NCBI GenBank assembly: GCA_011087645.1
Contig: JAALLF010000003.1
Span: 62,001 to 126,000, forward strand
From: Alphaproteobacteria bacterium
Lineage (GTDB): Bacteria; Pseudomonadota; Alphaproteobacteria; UBA6615
Reading direction: 5' to 3'
Length of the DNA: 64,000 nucleotides
The notes beneath the pieces were generated by a model that was given only the letters and a program-made list of their open reading frames with translations, searched no databases and was not told where the DNA came from. Both the position numbers and the translations under genes were made by a program. Shown here in pieces: positions 1 through 7,477 of the stretch; position 1 is the first letter of the stretch, and the number at the start of each line of letters is the position of its first letter.

Positions 1-32
1 GCCAGCATCAATCCGCGTCGGGTAACGTTCAT
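1..32 (-). CDS. N-terminus of a gene running off the left edge
   Basis: An ATG on the minus strand at 32 opens a frame that leaves the window after about ten codons (MNVTRRGLML). A good ribosome binding site (GGGAGA) lies 7-8 bases upstream. The TRRGL stretch resembles the start of a twin-arginine signal peptide, so the product may be Tat-exported, but too little is visible to name it. It lies in the same direction as the RidA gene, 108 bases downstream of that gene's stop. Confidence 0.45.
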   Translation of the reverse strand, partial: MNVTRRGLML

Positions 33-140
33 CGCCCGGTTCTCCCTGTTTGCAAGGCACTAAGTACCTCTAAAACATAAGATGCCGGTCGCCGGGCGCA
101 TCGGGCCGTTGCGATCAACTTTGGGTGACAAGGCCGGTGG

Positions 141-557
141 TTAACCGTCGATTACCGCCGTCACGTCGATCTCTACCAAGGCGCCCTCGATCAAAATCGA
201 GCTGATACCGATGCAAGTGCTGGATGCCGACCCGCCGTCGCCATAGAACTCGTTCATCGCGCTGGAGATTGTCGGCCGGTCCTCCAACTTCATATCGAGA
301 ATGAAAATGCGTTGGCGCACCACATTGGCCGGCGTCGCGCCGAGTTCGGCCAAAGCCTGCTTGATATTGGCGAAGACATAATTCAATTGCCCGCCGAGAT
401 CGCCCGGTGCGACGAGTTCCCCATTTGCGTCGGATGCGACAAGGCCGGAGACGTGAATAGTCTTGCCGCCCTCGCTTGTCACCACGCTGGTGAAATGGGG
501 CTTGTTGTGCAGGTGGCTGGGTCGAAAACGTTCGATTTTTGCGGTGCTGTCGGACAT
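141..557 (-). CDS. RidA/YjgF/UK114 family protein
   Basis: 138 residues, the usual length for the RidA family, small trimeric cytosolic enzymes; the archetype hydrolyses reactive enamine/imine intermediates released by PLP enzymes. The sequence shows the family pattern: an early IHVSGLVA strand, a central helix around LNYVFANIKQALAELGA, the VVRQRIFILDM strand and a C-terminal LVEIDVTAVI strand. The C-terminal part lacks an obvious catalytic arginine in the standard RVEI-type context (here ALVEIDVT), so this may be one of the divergent RidA subgroups. An AAGGA site six bases before the ATG supports the start. It is divergent from the glutathione transferase gene. Confidence 0.85.
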   Translation of the reverse strand: MSDSTAKIERFRPSHLHNKPHFTSVVTSEGGKTIHVSGLVASDANGELVAPGDLGGQLNYVFANIKQALAELGATPANVVRQRIFILDMKLEDRPTISSAMNEFYGDGGSASSTCIGISSILIEGALVEIDVTAVIDG

Positions 558-694
558 GAAGGTTCCTTAGTTTAGGTTACTCGGGTGGATGATATTGGTT
601 CGTCCAAGACTACAGACATTGGCGAACGAAACGTGGCAAAACACCCGCTGAAAATATCGCAGAGTTTAGCCCAAACAAAGGAACGTCTTCAGCC

Positions 695-1453
695 ATGCCG
701 GAGTTTGAACTCTATAATGCTCCCCAGTCGATCTGTAGCCACAAGGTGCGCTTTGCATTGCACGCCAAGGGCCAGGAATTTGCAGAGCATAAGCTCGATC
801 TTTTTTCCGGCGATCAACTGACGCCGGAATATCTGGCGATTAACCCCAACGGTTTGGTGCCAACCCTTATCCATAATGGCGCCAACATCATCGATTCCCT
901 GGTGATTGTGCAGTATCTCGACGAGCTATTGCCCGAGCCGGCGCCCCTCGTGCCCCAGGACACGCTGGCGCGGGCGCGGATGCGCTCGCTCATGGCCTAT
1001 ATCGACGAAGTACCGACCCCCGCGGTCCGCGTGCCATCCTACAATATGGCGTTTCTCGTTCACTTTCAGAGCATGCCGGAAAACGAATTCCTGGCGATGG
1101 CGAACGCCAAGCCCTTGCGTAAAGAATTTCTGTTGAATTTTGGGCGGGTCGGGTTCCCGGACAAGGCGCTGAACGAGGCGCTGGAGCGCCTTTCGCGGGC
1201 GTTGGTGCGTATGCAGGCGGAAATCGAAAACAGCGGCGGGCCGTGGTTTCTCGGAGAAACCTTTACTATCGCCGACATCGCCATGATGCCGGTTATCATC
1301 CGCCTCGACGATCTTGGGCTGGGTCACATGTGGGATGACAAGCCCGAAATTTCCCGCTGGTTGGAGGCGATGCGACAGCATCCCGCCTACGCGCCGACCT
1401 TCTATCATGGCTCTTTGTTGACTGAGCAGTACGCCCATTTGCGTGAAAACTGA
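695..1453 (+). CDS. Glutathione S-transferase family protein
   Basis: 252 residues with the two-domain GST layout: an N-terminal thioredoxin-like half (residues 1-80) with the SICSHKVR segment, where Ser/Cys residues stand at the glutathione-activating position, the NPNGLVPTL cis-proline loop and the DSLVIVQYLDE glutathione-binding segment; then an all-helical C-terminal half including the FLGETFTIADIAM N-capping motif typical of GSTs. It probably conjugates or isomerises a small electrophile in the cytosol; the substrate cannot be read from the sequence. An AAAGGA site precedes the ATG. It is divergent from the RidA gene, and the two may share the 137-base intergenic region. Confidence 0.88.
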   Translation: MPEFELYNAPQSICSHKVRFALHAKGQEFAEHKLDLFSGDQLTPEYLAINPNGLVPTLIHNGANIIDSLVIVQYLDELLPEPAPLVPQDTLARARMRSLMAYIDEVPTPAVRVPSYNMAFLVHFQSMPENEFLAMANAKPLRKEFLLNFGRVGFPDKALNEALERLSRALVRMQAEIENSGGPWFLGETFTIADIAMMPVIIRLDDLGLGHMWDDKPEISRWLEAMRQHPAYAPTFYHGSLLTEQYAHLREN

Positions 1454-1506
1454 GCTCGACGAACCCTCGATCGAGTGTCCGAACCCCTGGGAAAGGAGCG
1501 TTAACC

Positions 1507-1539
1507 ATGCGACTGGAAAAGAAAAAAATCAGAGCGTAG
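1507..1539 (+). CDS. Ten-codon ORF with strong ribosome binding site
   Basis: ATG at 1507 preceded by AAAGGAG with nine bases spacing, encoding the very basic decapeptide MRLEKKKIRA before a stop. The site looks better than needed for chance, but a peptide this short could be a leader peptide, a remnant, or nothing. It lies just before the AT-rich stretch upstream of the small membrane protein at 1699. Confidence 0.2.
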   Translation: MRLEKKKIRA

Positions 1540-1577
1540 AATCTGTGAAATTCGAATAATCACAATAAACACGTAGT

Positions 1578-1626
1578 AATTAAGGTTAATTAATCGGATT
1601 AACGATTATTAAAAATCAAATTTAAT
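1578..1626 (+). promoter_or_regulatory. AT-rich cluster of TTAA tetramers
   Basis: TTAA occurs at 1580, 1586, 1590, 1599, 1609 and 1622. Spacings of N6 (1580/1590 and 1599/1609) are one base short of the CtrA consensus TTAA-N7-TTAA, so no perfect CtrA site is present here, but the density is far above the surrounding DNA. It lies 75-120 bases upstream of the small membrane protein at 1699 and is the most likely place for that gene's promoter or operator. Confidence 0.3.
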
Positions 1627-1698
1627 CTAATGTTGTTTGAGTTATCCGGTAAATAATGAAATTATTTGCACTCAATATTCGAACTTATAGAGGTCGAT

Positions 1699-1860
1699 AT
1701 GAGTGCAGTTACCTGGACGAATGAAAAAACCGCCGTCACGCCCCGACGTTCGCTGCTCTGGCGGCTGGCCTACGGGCCGGCTTTGATTTTAGCCCTCGGC
1801 ATCGGGTCTTCCGGTGTGTTGGCCCTTGCCCTGCTATTGTCTTCGATTCTCGAATTCTAA
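1699..1860 (+). CDS. Small single-pass membrane protein, unknown function
   Basis: 53 residues from the ATG at 1699, chosen because AGAGG stands five bases upstream; an in-frame start at 1666 has no such site. A short polar N-terminus with several basic residues (TPRRS) is followed by a hydrophobic stretch of about 25 residues rich in Leu, Ala and Gly that reaches almost to the C-terminus. The layout is that of a small inner-membrane protein with a cytosolic N-terminus. I do not recognise a family. The gene follows an AT-rich region full of TTAA tetramers and precedes another small ORF by about 95 bases. Confidence 0.55.
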   Translation: MSAVTWTNEKTAVTPRRSLLWRLAYGPALILALGIGSSGVLALALLLSSILEF

Positions 1861-1955
1861 GATTTGCATCCCGCGCCCCGTCTGGCCGGAACTCTATTCA
1901 ATTTGATGTATTTTTAAGACAAGCGAAACCGACGCTCTTTTAAGGTGGACGAAAT

Positions 1956-2150
1956 ATGAGAAGTCGCACGATGATTAAAAACACGGCAGAAATGACTTAT
2001 CGCGAACGCGCCGCCGTTGAGGCCCATTACAAGGCCATGTTGATCGGTGAGCTCGCCTATGACGCTTGGCTCGCGGCGCTACGCGCCTATGGCGAAGACG
2101 GTCCTTCGGCGCGCCAGCGGGTCAACCACATCATCGCGACGTCGCACTAG
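1956..2150 (+). CDS. Small soluble hypothetical protein (64 aa)
   Basis: 64 residues, no signal peptide or membrane segment. It is predicted mostly helical and amphipathic, with the core YRERAAVEAHYKAMLIGELA followed by a short charged tail. The AAGGTGG ribosome binding site nine bases before the ATG and normal codon use suggest a real gene. I do not recognise the family. A second ATG six codons in (MIKNTAEM) is possible. It sits between a small membrane protein and a serine hydrolase, all on the same strand, without tight coupling. Confidence 0.55.
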   Translation: MRSRTMIKNTAEMTYRERAAVEAHYKAMLIGELAYDAWLAALRAYGEDGPSARQRVNHIIATSH

Positions 2151-2430
2151 GTGATATCCGGTCGGGGATAGAATTTACAAGGGTTCCCCTGTGGCCGCCT
2201 CTACCAGGATCGCCCCGCGCATCGCAGTCTCGACCCCGGATTTCATGTCGAATTCCAGTGTGCTGAAAACTGGGTCGTTAAGCTCCTACCACATCTAAAA
2301 ATAATGACCGCGTTCCTCGGAACGGTGAATGCGACGTTCATCTTTGTTCCGCGTCGGGCGCAAACAGGTCCTGACAGCGCGCGCCCAAACATGGGATAAA
2401 AGGCGCAAGATCCTAACGAAGGACGGGGAC

Positions 2431-3594
2431 GTGGTGGCTGGCGATTTTCCCATCAACGGGCATTGTGGCGAAGATTTTGCGGCGGTACGCGCTGAATTCG
2501 AGCGTAATTTCGCCGAGCGTGGCGAGGTGGGCGCGGCGGTCTGCGTCTATCGGGACGGGGAGAAAGTCGTCGATTTGTGGGGTGGCCATGTGGATTTGGC
2601 GCAAGCCCAGCCGTGGGATGAAAACACCATCGTCATCATGAATTCTCTGGCCAAGAGCATGAGCGCGTTGTGCGCCCATATGTTGATCGACCGCGGCGCG
2701 ATCGATTTCGACGCGCCGGTCGCCGATTACTGGCCCGAGTTCGCGCAAGCTGGCAAGGCCGGCGTTCTGGTCCGCCACGTGCTGTCCCACACCTGTGGGG
2801 TGATTTACTGCGACGCCGCGCCGCCGGGATCGTGGTTCGACTGGCCGGTGCATATCGCCGCCATCGAAGCGCAGGCGCCGGCCTGGGAGCCGGGTACCAA
2901 CGGCGCTTATAACTCGATCAATATCGGTTTTATTCTGGGTGAGCTGGTTCGCCGGGTGACAGGCGATAGCATCGGCGCGTTTCTGCGCGCCAATGTCGGC
3001 GAGCCCTTGGGCGCCGATTACAATATTGGCCTGCGCGACGACGAAACCGCCCGGGTCTCGGATATGCACCCTAATCCGGAAAACGCCTTTTTCAATATCG
3101 CCGATGATGCCTCGACGCCGCTCGGCCGCGCCTTTCGTTCGGCGCCGGCCATGGGTTATTTCCAGAACTGCCGGGAAATCCGCGAGCTCGAAGTGCCGTC
3201 GTTTGGCGGCCATGGTAACGCGCGGGCGATGGCGCGGATCTACGCCATGCTGGCCAATGACGGCGAGATCGACGGGGTGCGGCTGCTGTCGCCGGCCGCC
3301 GTCGCGCAGGCTGCGCAATTGGTGTGGGATGACCAATGCATCATGACCCAGCGCCATCTGCGCATGGGCTACGGCTTCATGCATAACGAGACCAATACAT
3401 TGCCGATGGGCGAGAACCCGGCGGCGTTCGGCCATTCGGGGACCGGCGGCGCGGTGGCCTGGTGCGACCGTGACCGCAATATGTCCTTCGCCTATTGCCC
3501 CAACTTTCAGCGCACCGGACCGGGCATCGGCCCGCGCGGCGCTGCCTTGTCGGTCGCCGCCGGCGGCGGTGCGCGCCCGGACTGGCTGAACTAA
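2431..3594 (+). CDS. Serine hydrolase of the beta-lactamase/EstB family
   Basis: 387 residues from the GTG at 2431, which has a GGACGGGG site just upstream; the frame is open further back but that part looks non-coding. The family contains class C beta-lactamase-like esterases and D-aminopeptidases. Visible are the nucleophile motif S-L-A-K at about residues 72-75, the tyrosine segment GAYNSIN at about 160, and HSGTGGA near the C-terminus, where beta-lactamases have KTG. The C-terminal motif favours an EstB-type esterase rather than a true beta-lactamase. No signal peptide is visible, so it is probably cytosolic. Its substrate is unknown. Confidence 0.85.
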   Translation: MVAGDFPINGHCGEDFAAVRAEFERNFAERGEVGAAVCVYRDGEKVVDLWGGHVDLAQAQPWDENTIVIMNSLAKSMSALCAHMLIDRGAIDFDAPVADYWPEFAQAGKAGVLVRHVLSHTCGVIYCDAAPPGSWFDWPVHIAAIEAQAPAWEPGTNGAYNSINIGFILGELVRRVTGDSIGAFLRANVGEPLGADYNIGLRDDETARVSDMHPNPENAFFNIADDASTPLGRAFRSAPAMGYFQNCREIRELEVPSFGGHGNARAMARIYAMLANDGEIDGVRLLSPAAVAQAAQLVWDDQCIMTQRHLRMGYGFMHNETNTLPMGENPAAFGHSGTGGAVAWCDRDRNMSFAYCPNFQRTGPGIGPRGAALSVAAGGGARPDWLN

Positions 3595-3626
3595 CGATAT
3601 TCTGTGGAAAGGAAAGGTAGGCGCGT

Positions 3627-3745
3627 CAATCCTCGTACTTCGAGACGGCGCTGCGCGCCTCCTCAGTATGAGGATTTTTGTTGTATGAATCAAACAACCA
3701 ACCTCATCCTGAGGAGCGATCGCAGATCGCGTCTCGAAGGATGAC
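3627..3745. repeat. Palindromic intergenic repeat element
   Basis: Two arms of about 43 bases, 3631-3673 and 3702-3744, are near-perfect inverted copies (each holds CTCGAAG-type and CTGAGGAG segments in opposite orientation) around an AT-rich spacer of about 28 bases. Each arm also contains shorter internal palindromes. Elements with these CTCATCCTGAGG / TCTCGAAGGATG ends are familiar as dispersed intergenic repeats in alphaproteobacterial genomes. It lies between two same-strand genes and would form a long stem-loop in RNA, so it may act as a terminator or an RNA stabiliser. Confidence 0.75.
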
Positions 3746-3792
3746 GGCCATCGGGTAAGTCGGGTGGGATAAAGGAACCGGGAGAGAGTTAG

Positions 3793-4998
3793 ATGCGTTG
3801 TGAAGTTGTTGCCATCGGCACCGAGCTGCTGCTCGGCCAGATCGTCGATACCAACTCGTCGTGGATCGGCGAGCAGTTGGCCCTGGTCGGCATCGACTCC
3901 CTGTACCAGGTCAAAGTCGGCGACAATGCGCAGCGCATGGAAGACACCATCCGCCACGCGCTCGATCGCAGCGACGCGGTGATTTGTTGCGGCGGGCTCG
4001 GCCCGACCCAGGACGACATCACCCGCGAAGTGATCGCCAAAATCATGAATGTGCAAATGCGCCGCGACGAGGATATCGTTCTTAAAATCCGCGATATGTT
4101 CGAGGCGCGCGGCCGGGTGATGCCCGACAATAATCTGCGTCAGGCCGATATTCCTATCGGCGCCTCGCCGATCGCGCAGATGCCCGGCACCGCGCCGGGC
4201 CTGGTGTGTCCGGTGGGCGATAAGGTGATCTATGCGGTGCCCGGCGTGCCGTTCGAAATGCGCGAAATGATGGAAGGCACCATCCTGGCCGATCTGCAGC
4301 GCCGGTCCGGCGCGACCGCGGTGATCCGCAGCCGGGTTATGCGCACCTGGGGGCATGGCGAATCCGCCCTAGCGGAAACCTTGGCGCACCGTCTGGAGGA
4401 ACTCGACGAGGCCGAGACCGCCACCCTGGCGTTCCAAGCCAGCGGCATCGAGGGCATCAAGGTGCGCATCACCGCCAAGGCCGAAAGCGACGCGGCGGTG
4501 GAAGATATTCTGGCCGCCGAAGAAGCGCTGATCCGCGACCTGCTCGGCGATGTGATCTTCGGTATCGACGAGGAGACCATGGAAAGCGTGGTCCTGGACC
4601 AGTTGCGTAGTCGCGGCATGACCCTGGCGGCGGCCGAACATCTGACCGGCGGCATTCTGGCCATGCGAATGACCGCGCTTGACCCGGACCAGGAAATCTT
4701 TCGCGGCTCGATCGTCGCTGCGCACGACCCGGAAAATCAAAAACTCCCGGGTGAGAAACGCGCCGCCGCTGCCGCGCAGGCTGCGCGGGCGCAATTCGGC
4801 ACCGATGTGGGCATCGCCGCGTTGGCGCCGGGTGATACCGAGGACTATCCGCCAGGTACGGTGTTCATCGCCATATCCATGCAAGGCACCCGCAAGTCCC
4901 GTTCAGTGACCCTGCCCGGCGCGCGAGGTCGTATGCGCAGCTACGCGGTGATCAGCCTACTGGACTATCTGCGCAAGACGCTGGCGTCGGAGGGGTAA
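3793..4998 (+). CDS. CinA-like protein: MoaB/Mog domain plus degenerate PncC domain
   Basis: 401 residues. Residues 1-170 are a MoaB/Mog-type domain with GTELLLGQIVDTNS, the GGLGPTQDD substrate loop and the NNLRQADIP and MPGTAPG segments, as in CinA, where this domain hydrolyses ADP-ribose. A linker domain follows. The C-terminal 150 residues align with the nicotinamide-nucleotide amidase domain (PncC), but the nucleophile motif AESCTGG has become AEHLTGG, and the segment that normally carries the catalytic Tyr and Lys reads AAHDPENQK, with no Tyr. The TGIAGP loop is also lost. The amidase activity is therefore probably absent. Start ATG follows a GGGAGAG site. It ends in a clear terminator. 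Confidence 0.85.
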   Translation: MRCEVVAIGTELLLGQIVDTNSSWIGEQLALVGIDSLYQVKVGDNAQRMEDTIRHALDRSDAVICCGGLGPTQDDITREVIAKIMNVQMRRDEDIVLKIRDMFEARGRVMPDNNLRQADIPIGASPIAQMPGTAPGLVCPVGDKVIYAVPGVPFEMREMMEGTILADLQRRSGATAVIRSRVMRTWGHGESALAETLAHRLEELDEAETATLAFQASGIEGIKVRITAKAESDAAVEDILAAEEALIRDLLGDVIFGIDEETMESVVLDQLRSRGMTLAAAEHLTGGILAMRMTALDPDQEIFRGSIVAAHDPENQKLPGEKRAAAAAQAARAQFGTDVGIAALAPGDTEDYPPGTVFIAISMQGTRKSRSVTLPGARGRMRSYAVISLLDYLRKTLASEG

Positions 4999-5020
4999 GG
5001 TTCAGCCAAGGCAAAAGAAA

Positions 5021-5044
5021 ACCGGCGGCCCGAAGGCCGCCGGT
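5021..5044. terminator. Bidirectional intrinsic terminator
   Basis: Perfect ten-base stem (5021-5030 with 5035-5044) and a CGAA tetraloop, lying between the convergent CinA-like gene (ends 4998) and the secreted-protein gene (ends 5079). On the minus strand the stem is followed by TTTTCTTTT, a good U-tract; on the plus strand it is followed only by TCTTAAC. It is best read as the terminator of the minus-strand gene, working less well in the other direction. Confidence 0.85.
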
Positions 5045-5078
5045 TCTTAACTTGATGAATCAAGTCTCGTCGATTTGA

Positions 5079-5771
5079 TCAGTCTTCAACCAGGCTGCCT
5101 TTAACCGCGCGCACTTCCTGCAACGTGATCACGCGGTCGCCTAAAGTGACCAAAACTTCACCCGTAGAATCAACGCCCGAGGCATCGGCCAAAGCAGACA
5201 GATTGAAATCGGCCATCATCTTGTACCAACCCTGTTCGCATTCGACGCCCAGGAAGTTGAAATGATTGGCACTTACGCTATCGGTTACGATGCCGACGCT
5301 TACTTCAACCTCATCGGCGGTTGAATCGGCGCTGACGGTGAGTTCTCTCATCTCTGATTTGAATACAATCGGGCCGGGAGCGACGGTGCAGTTGTCGCCC
5401 GAACCTTGGTTTACCAATGTCACATCAACAATAACGTCGCCTTTAGCTAAAGCCGTGGATGTAACATCAGTCCCCGTGCCGCCCTTGCCTTTAGCAATCG
5501 TGATCAGATTGATACCGATCTGGGCGGAAACGCCGATCAGCGCGGATTTATGCGTCGAAATATGGAGCTCCGCCATCTCGATCGTACTGTTCATGTCCAT
5601 ATCGGGGCCGTCACAGGCTCCTGTATCGTCGCACGACGATGTGGCGAAGGCGGTAATATCTTCGGTGTCCCAAGTGGCGGCAAATTTCGCCGATTGCGCG
5701 TGTGCGCCGCTCGACGCGAAGCCGATCGCCAACGCCGCAACGGCCGCTAGACTAAGTAATTTACTTTTCAT
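5079..5771 (-). CDS. Secreted protein of unknown function
   Basis: 230 residues with a classical signal peptide (MKSKLL, hydrophobic core, cleavage likely after GAHA). The mature part is acidic, rich in Asp, Ser, Thr and Val, and has four cysteines (two close together in SSCDDTGACDG, then DNCTV and VECEQ) that could form two disulphides. Alternating short hydrophobic strands suggest a beta-rich fold. I do not recognise a family. A GGAGGGA ribosome binding site precedes the ATG. Upstream lies a long AT-rich region with two perfect CtrA-type sites, so expression may be tied to the cell cycle or motility regulon. Confidence 0.75.
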   Translation of the reverse strand: MKSKLLSLAAVAALAIGFASSGAHAQSAKFAATWDTEDITAFATSSCDDTGACDGPDMDMNSTIEMAELHISTHKSALIGVSAQIGINLITIAKGKGGTGTDVTSTALAKGDVIVDVTLVNQGSGDNCTVAPGPIVFKSEMRELTVSADSTADEVEVSVGIVTDSVSANHFNFLGVECEQGWYKMMADFNLSALADASGVDSTGEVLVTLGDRVITLQEVRAVKGSLVED

Positions 5772-5957
5772 TTCTCATCCCTCCTTACGGAATGCCAAGT
5801 TACGTTATTGATCCATTCAATCAGGGCAGTTATGCAGTTTGATGACGGCCAAGGTCATCGGTCCATGACAATTCTTGTCGAAACTTGGCACTTCTTGCCG
5901 ATGGAGTTTTTGAGAGTTTGCTGCCCCATTCTTTGTTCCGGATCCTCTCCCGCTAGG

Positions 5958-5972
5958 TTAAGGGCCCGTTAA
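5958..5972. promoter_or_regulatory. CtrA-type binding site 1
   Basis: TTAA-GGGCCCG-TTAA, an exact match to the TTAA-N7-TTAA consensus bound by the response regulator CtrA in alphaproteobacteria. It lies 187 bases upstream of the secreted-protein gene starting at 5771 on the minus strand and over 500 bases from the MBL-fold gene on the other side. Confidence 0.5.
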
Positions 5973-6009
5973 CGAGGATTGAAACAGAAGGGAGAATTTT
6001 GGTCAACTT

Positions 6010-6024
6010 TTAAATAGCCGTTAA
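6010..6024. promoter_or_regulatory. CtrA-type binding site 2
   Basis: TTAA-ATAGCCG-TTAA, a second exact match, 52 bases (start to start) from the first and about 239 bases upstream of the gene starting at 5771. Two perfect sites this close strengthen the case that the region is a regulatory target, though the local AT-richness raises the chance rate. Confidence 0.5.
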
Positions 6025-6508
6025 GTATAATTTGTAGAGAATTTTAGATAAATTTGGAGATTGGCTTGCGATTTGTTTGGAAGAGAGCAAATAATTATAT
6101 ACCTAAGGCAAGTAAAACATGTCGTTTAAGCCAAGTGGTTTCGGGCAGGTGAAGAGCCACGCAATTGTTTGAATCACGAGGATTTGCCGAAACGCGCTGG
6201 TTGTTGGACGCTTGGCGGTCATGTTTGTTCACCGCGGTCTCATCCCTTAAGCCTCACGGTTTTTATTTTGTTTATTTTTAATCACATGATGTGCGGGAGG
6301 GCGCGTACCAATCGTTACAGAACGAACCGGGTTGGTCGCCACACACGTAGTAGCGGCCGACTCATCACTTCGAAATGACGCCGTTTAAGGATGTGTAACG
6401 TAACTAGGCACACCGTTTTACAGCCTCTAACTATTCCCGCGCCCGCGCCCGCAGTGCTATACCAATCGCTCGATATAAGCCCGTCAACGGCATCACGGAG
6501 GAAGACCG

Positions 6509-7402
6509 GTGGTAGCGAACAAACCTAAAATGAACCGCCCCAAAGTATACCAGTTCAAGCTCGGCGACTTTACGATTACCAATCTGCTCGAGGGCTATAT
6601 CCACCGCGAGGATATGCATCCCGTCACCGGCACCAATGCCACGGCCGATGAGGTGCAGGCCGTCGCCGAGGCCAACCGTCTGCCGTTCCCCAATTTTGAG
6701 CATAATTTCGTGCCGTCGATGGTCGATACTGGCGACAAGCTGATCGCGCTCGATCCTGGTTTCGGCGCGCGCGCCCACGGGCCGACGACGGGCTGGCTCA
6801 ACGATTTGCTACCCGAAGCGGGCTATACGCTCGATGATGTCGATTATGTCGTTGTCACCCATTGCCATCCCGACCATATCGGCAATTTGACGACCGCCGA
6901 GGGTGATCCGACCTTCCCCAACGCCGAAATCGTGTTTGGCCGCACCGAGTTCGATTACTGGATGAAGGGCGAAAATATCCCATCCTTCCGGCCGCCGACC
7001 CTGAAAATGTTTCAAGAGACCTGCGTCCCGATGGCGGATAGGGCGCGCTACGTCGAGCCGGGCGATGACATCGTCACCGGCGTCACCGCGGTCGATGCCT
7101 TCGGCCATTCGGCCGGGCATATGGCCTATCACATCGAGAGCAACGGCCAGGAGTTGATGATCATGTCGGACACGGTGGCGCACTATGCGGTGTCGCTGTC
7201 GCACCCGGATTGGCATTTCGGCATGGACGATAATCCGGAGGCCGCGGTGGTGTCACGCAAGCGGGTGCTCAGCCAGGTCGCCGACGACAAAATGGCGGCG
7301 ATCGGCTTTCACATGCCGTTTCCCTCGGTGGGCTATGTGGAACGGCGCGGCGACGGGTTTGCCTGGGTGGCGGCGAGCTATCAGATGAACCTGGAGCGCT
7401 AA
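6509..7402 (+). CDS. MBL-fold metallo-hydrolase
   Basis: 297 residues from a GTG at 6509, chosen because GGAGGA stands six bases upstream; an ATG at 6530 is an alternative. The metallo-beta-lactamase fold is shown by the zinc motif THCHPDHIGN (His118, His120, Asp122, His123), a later metal histidine in DAFGHSAGHMAYH, and SDTVAHY supplying the bridging aspartate. The lineage looks like the broad group that includes lactonases and quorum-quenching-like hydrolases, but the substrate cannot be assigned. No signal peptide is visible. It is followed by a strong hairpin terminator shared with the convergent pilin-like gene. Confidence 0.85.
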   Translation: MVANKPKMNRPKVYQFKLGDFTITNLLEGYIHREDMHPVTGTNATADEVQAVAEANRLPFPNFEHNFVPSMVDTGDKLIALDPGFGARAHGPTTGWLNDLLPEAGYTLDDVDYVVVTHCHPDHIGNLTTAEGDPTFPNAEIVFGRTEFDYWMKGENIPSFRPPTLKMFQETCVPMADRARYVEPGDDIVTGVTAVDAFGHSAGHMAYHIESNGQELMIMSDTVAHYAVSLSHPDWHFGMDDNPEAAVVSRKRVLSQVADDKMAAIGFHMPFPSVGYVERRGDGFAWVAASYQMNLER

Positions 7403-7422
7403 ACTTTAATCACGAAAGCAAA

Positions 7423-7446
7423 GGCCGGCGTCGAAGGGCGCCGGCC
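7423..7446. terminator. Intrinsic terminator between convergent genes
   Basis: Eight-base GC stem (7423-7430 with 7439-7446) followed on the plus strand by ATTTCTTT and preceded by AAAGCAAA, which gives a T-rich tail on the minus strand. It lies 20 bases after the MBL-fold gene and 32 bases past the end of the minus-strand pilin-like gene, so it can serve both. Confidence 0.75.
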
Positions 7447-7477
7447 ATTTCTTTGTGCGCTGCTATCGCGCCTAATT

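Larger units (their letters stand above)
5772..6508. other. 737-base intergenic region between divergent genes
   Basis: No convincing gene. The part from about 5940 to 6120 is markedly AT-rich and holds two TTAA-N7-TTAA sites (listed separately). The part from 6120 to 6500 returns to ordinary composition; a 69-codon frame at 6169-6378 has no ribosome binding site and an unconvincing composition. The right end carries the GGAGGA site of the MBL-fold gene. Confidence 0.6.

Noticed and set aside
1580..1612. TTAA pairs upstream of the small membrane protein as CtrA sites
   Set aside because: The spacing is N6 or N5, not the N7 of the consensus.
2413..4356. Long 647-codon frame on the minus strand across the serine hydrolase and CinA genes
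   Set aside because: Antisense to two well-supported genes, rich in His, Arg and Ala as expected from reversed GC-rich codons, and without a ribosome binding site or domain.
5884..5898. Sigma-54-like TTGGCAC and TTGC boxes upstream of the secreted protein
   Set aside because: The GG and GC elements are eight bases apart; sigma-54 promoters need ten.
6169..6378. 69-codon frame in the 5772-6508 gap
   Set aside because: No ribosome binding site, unusual composition and no recognisable feature.
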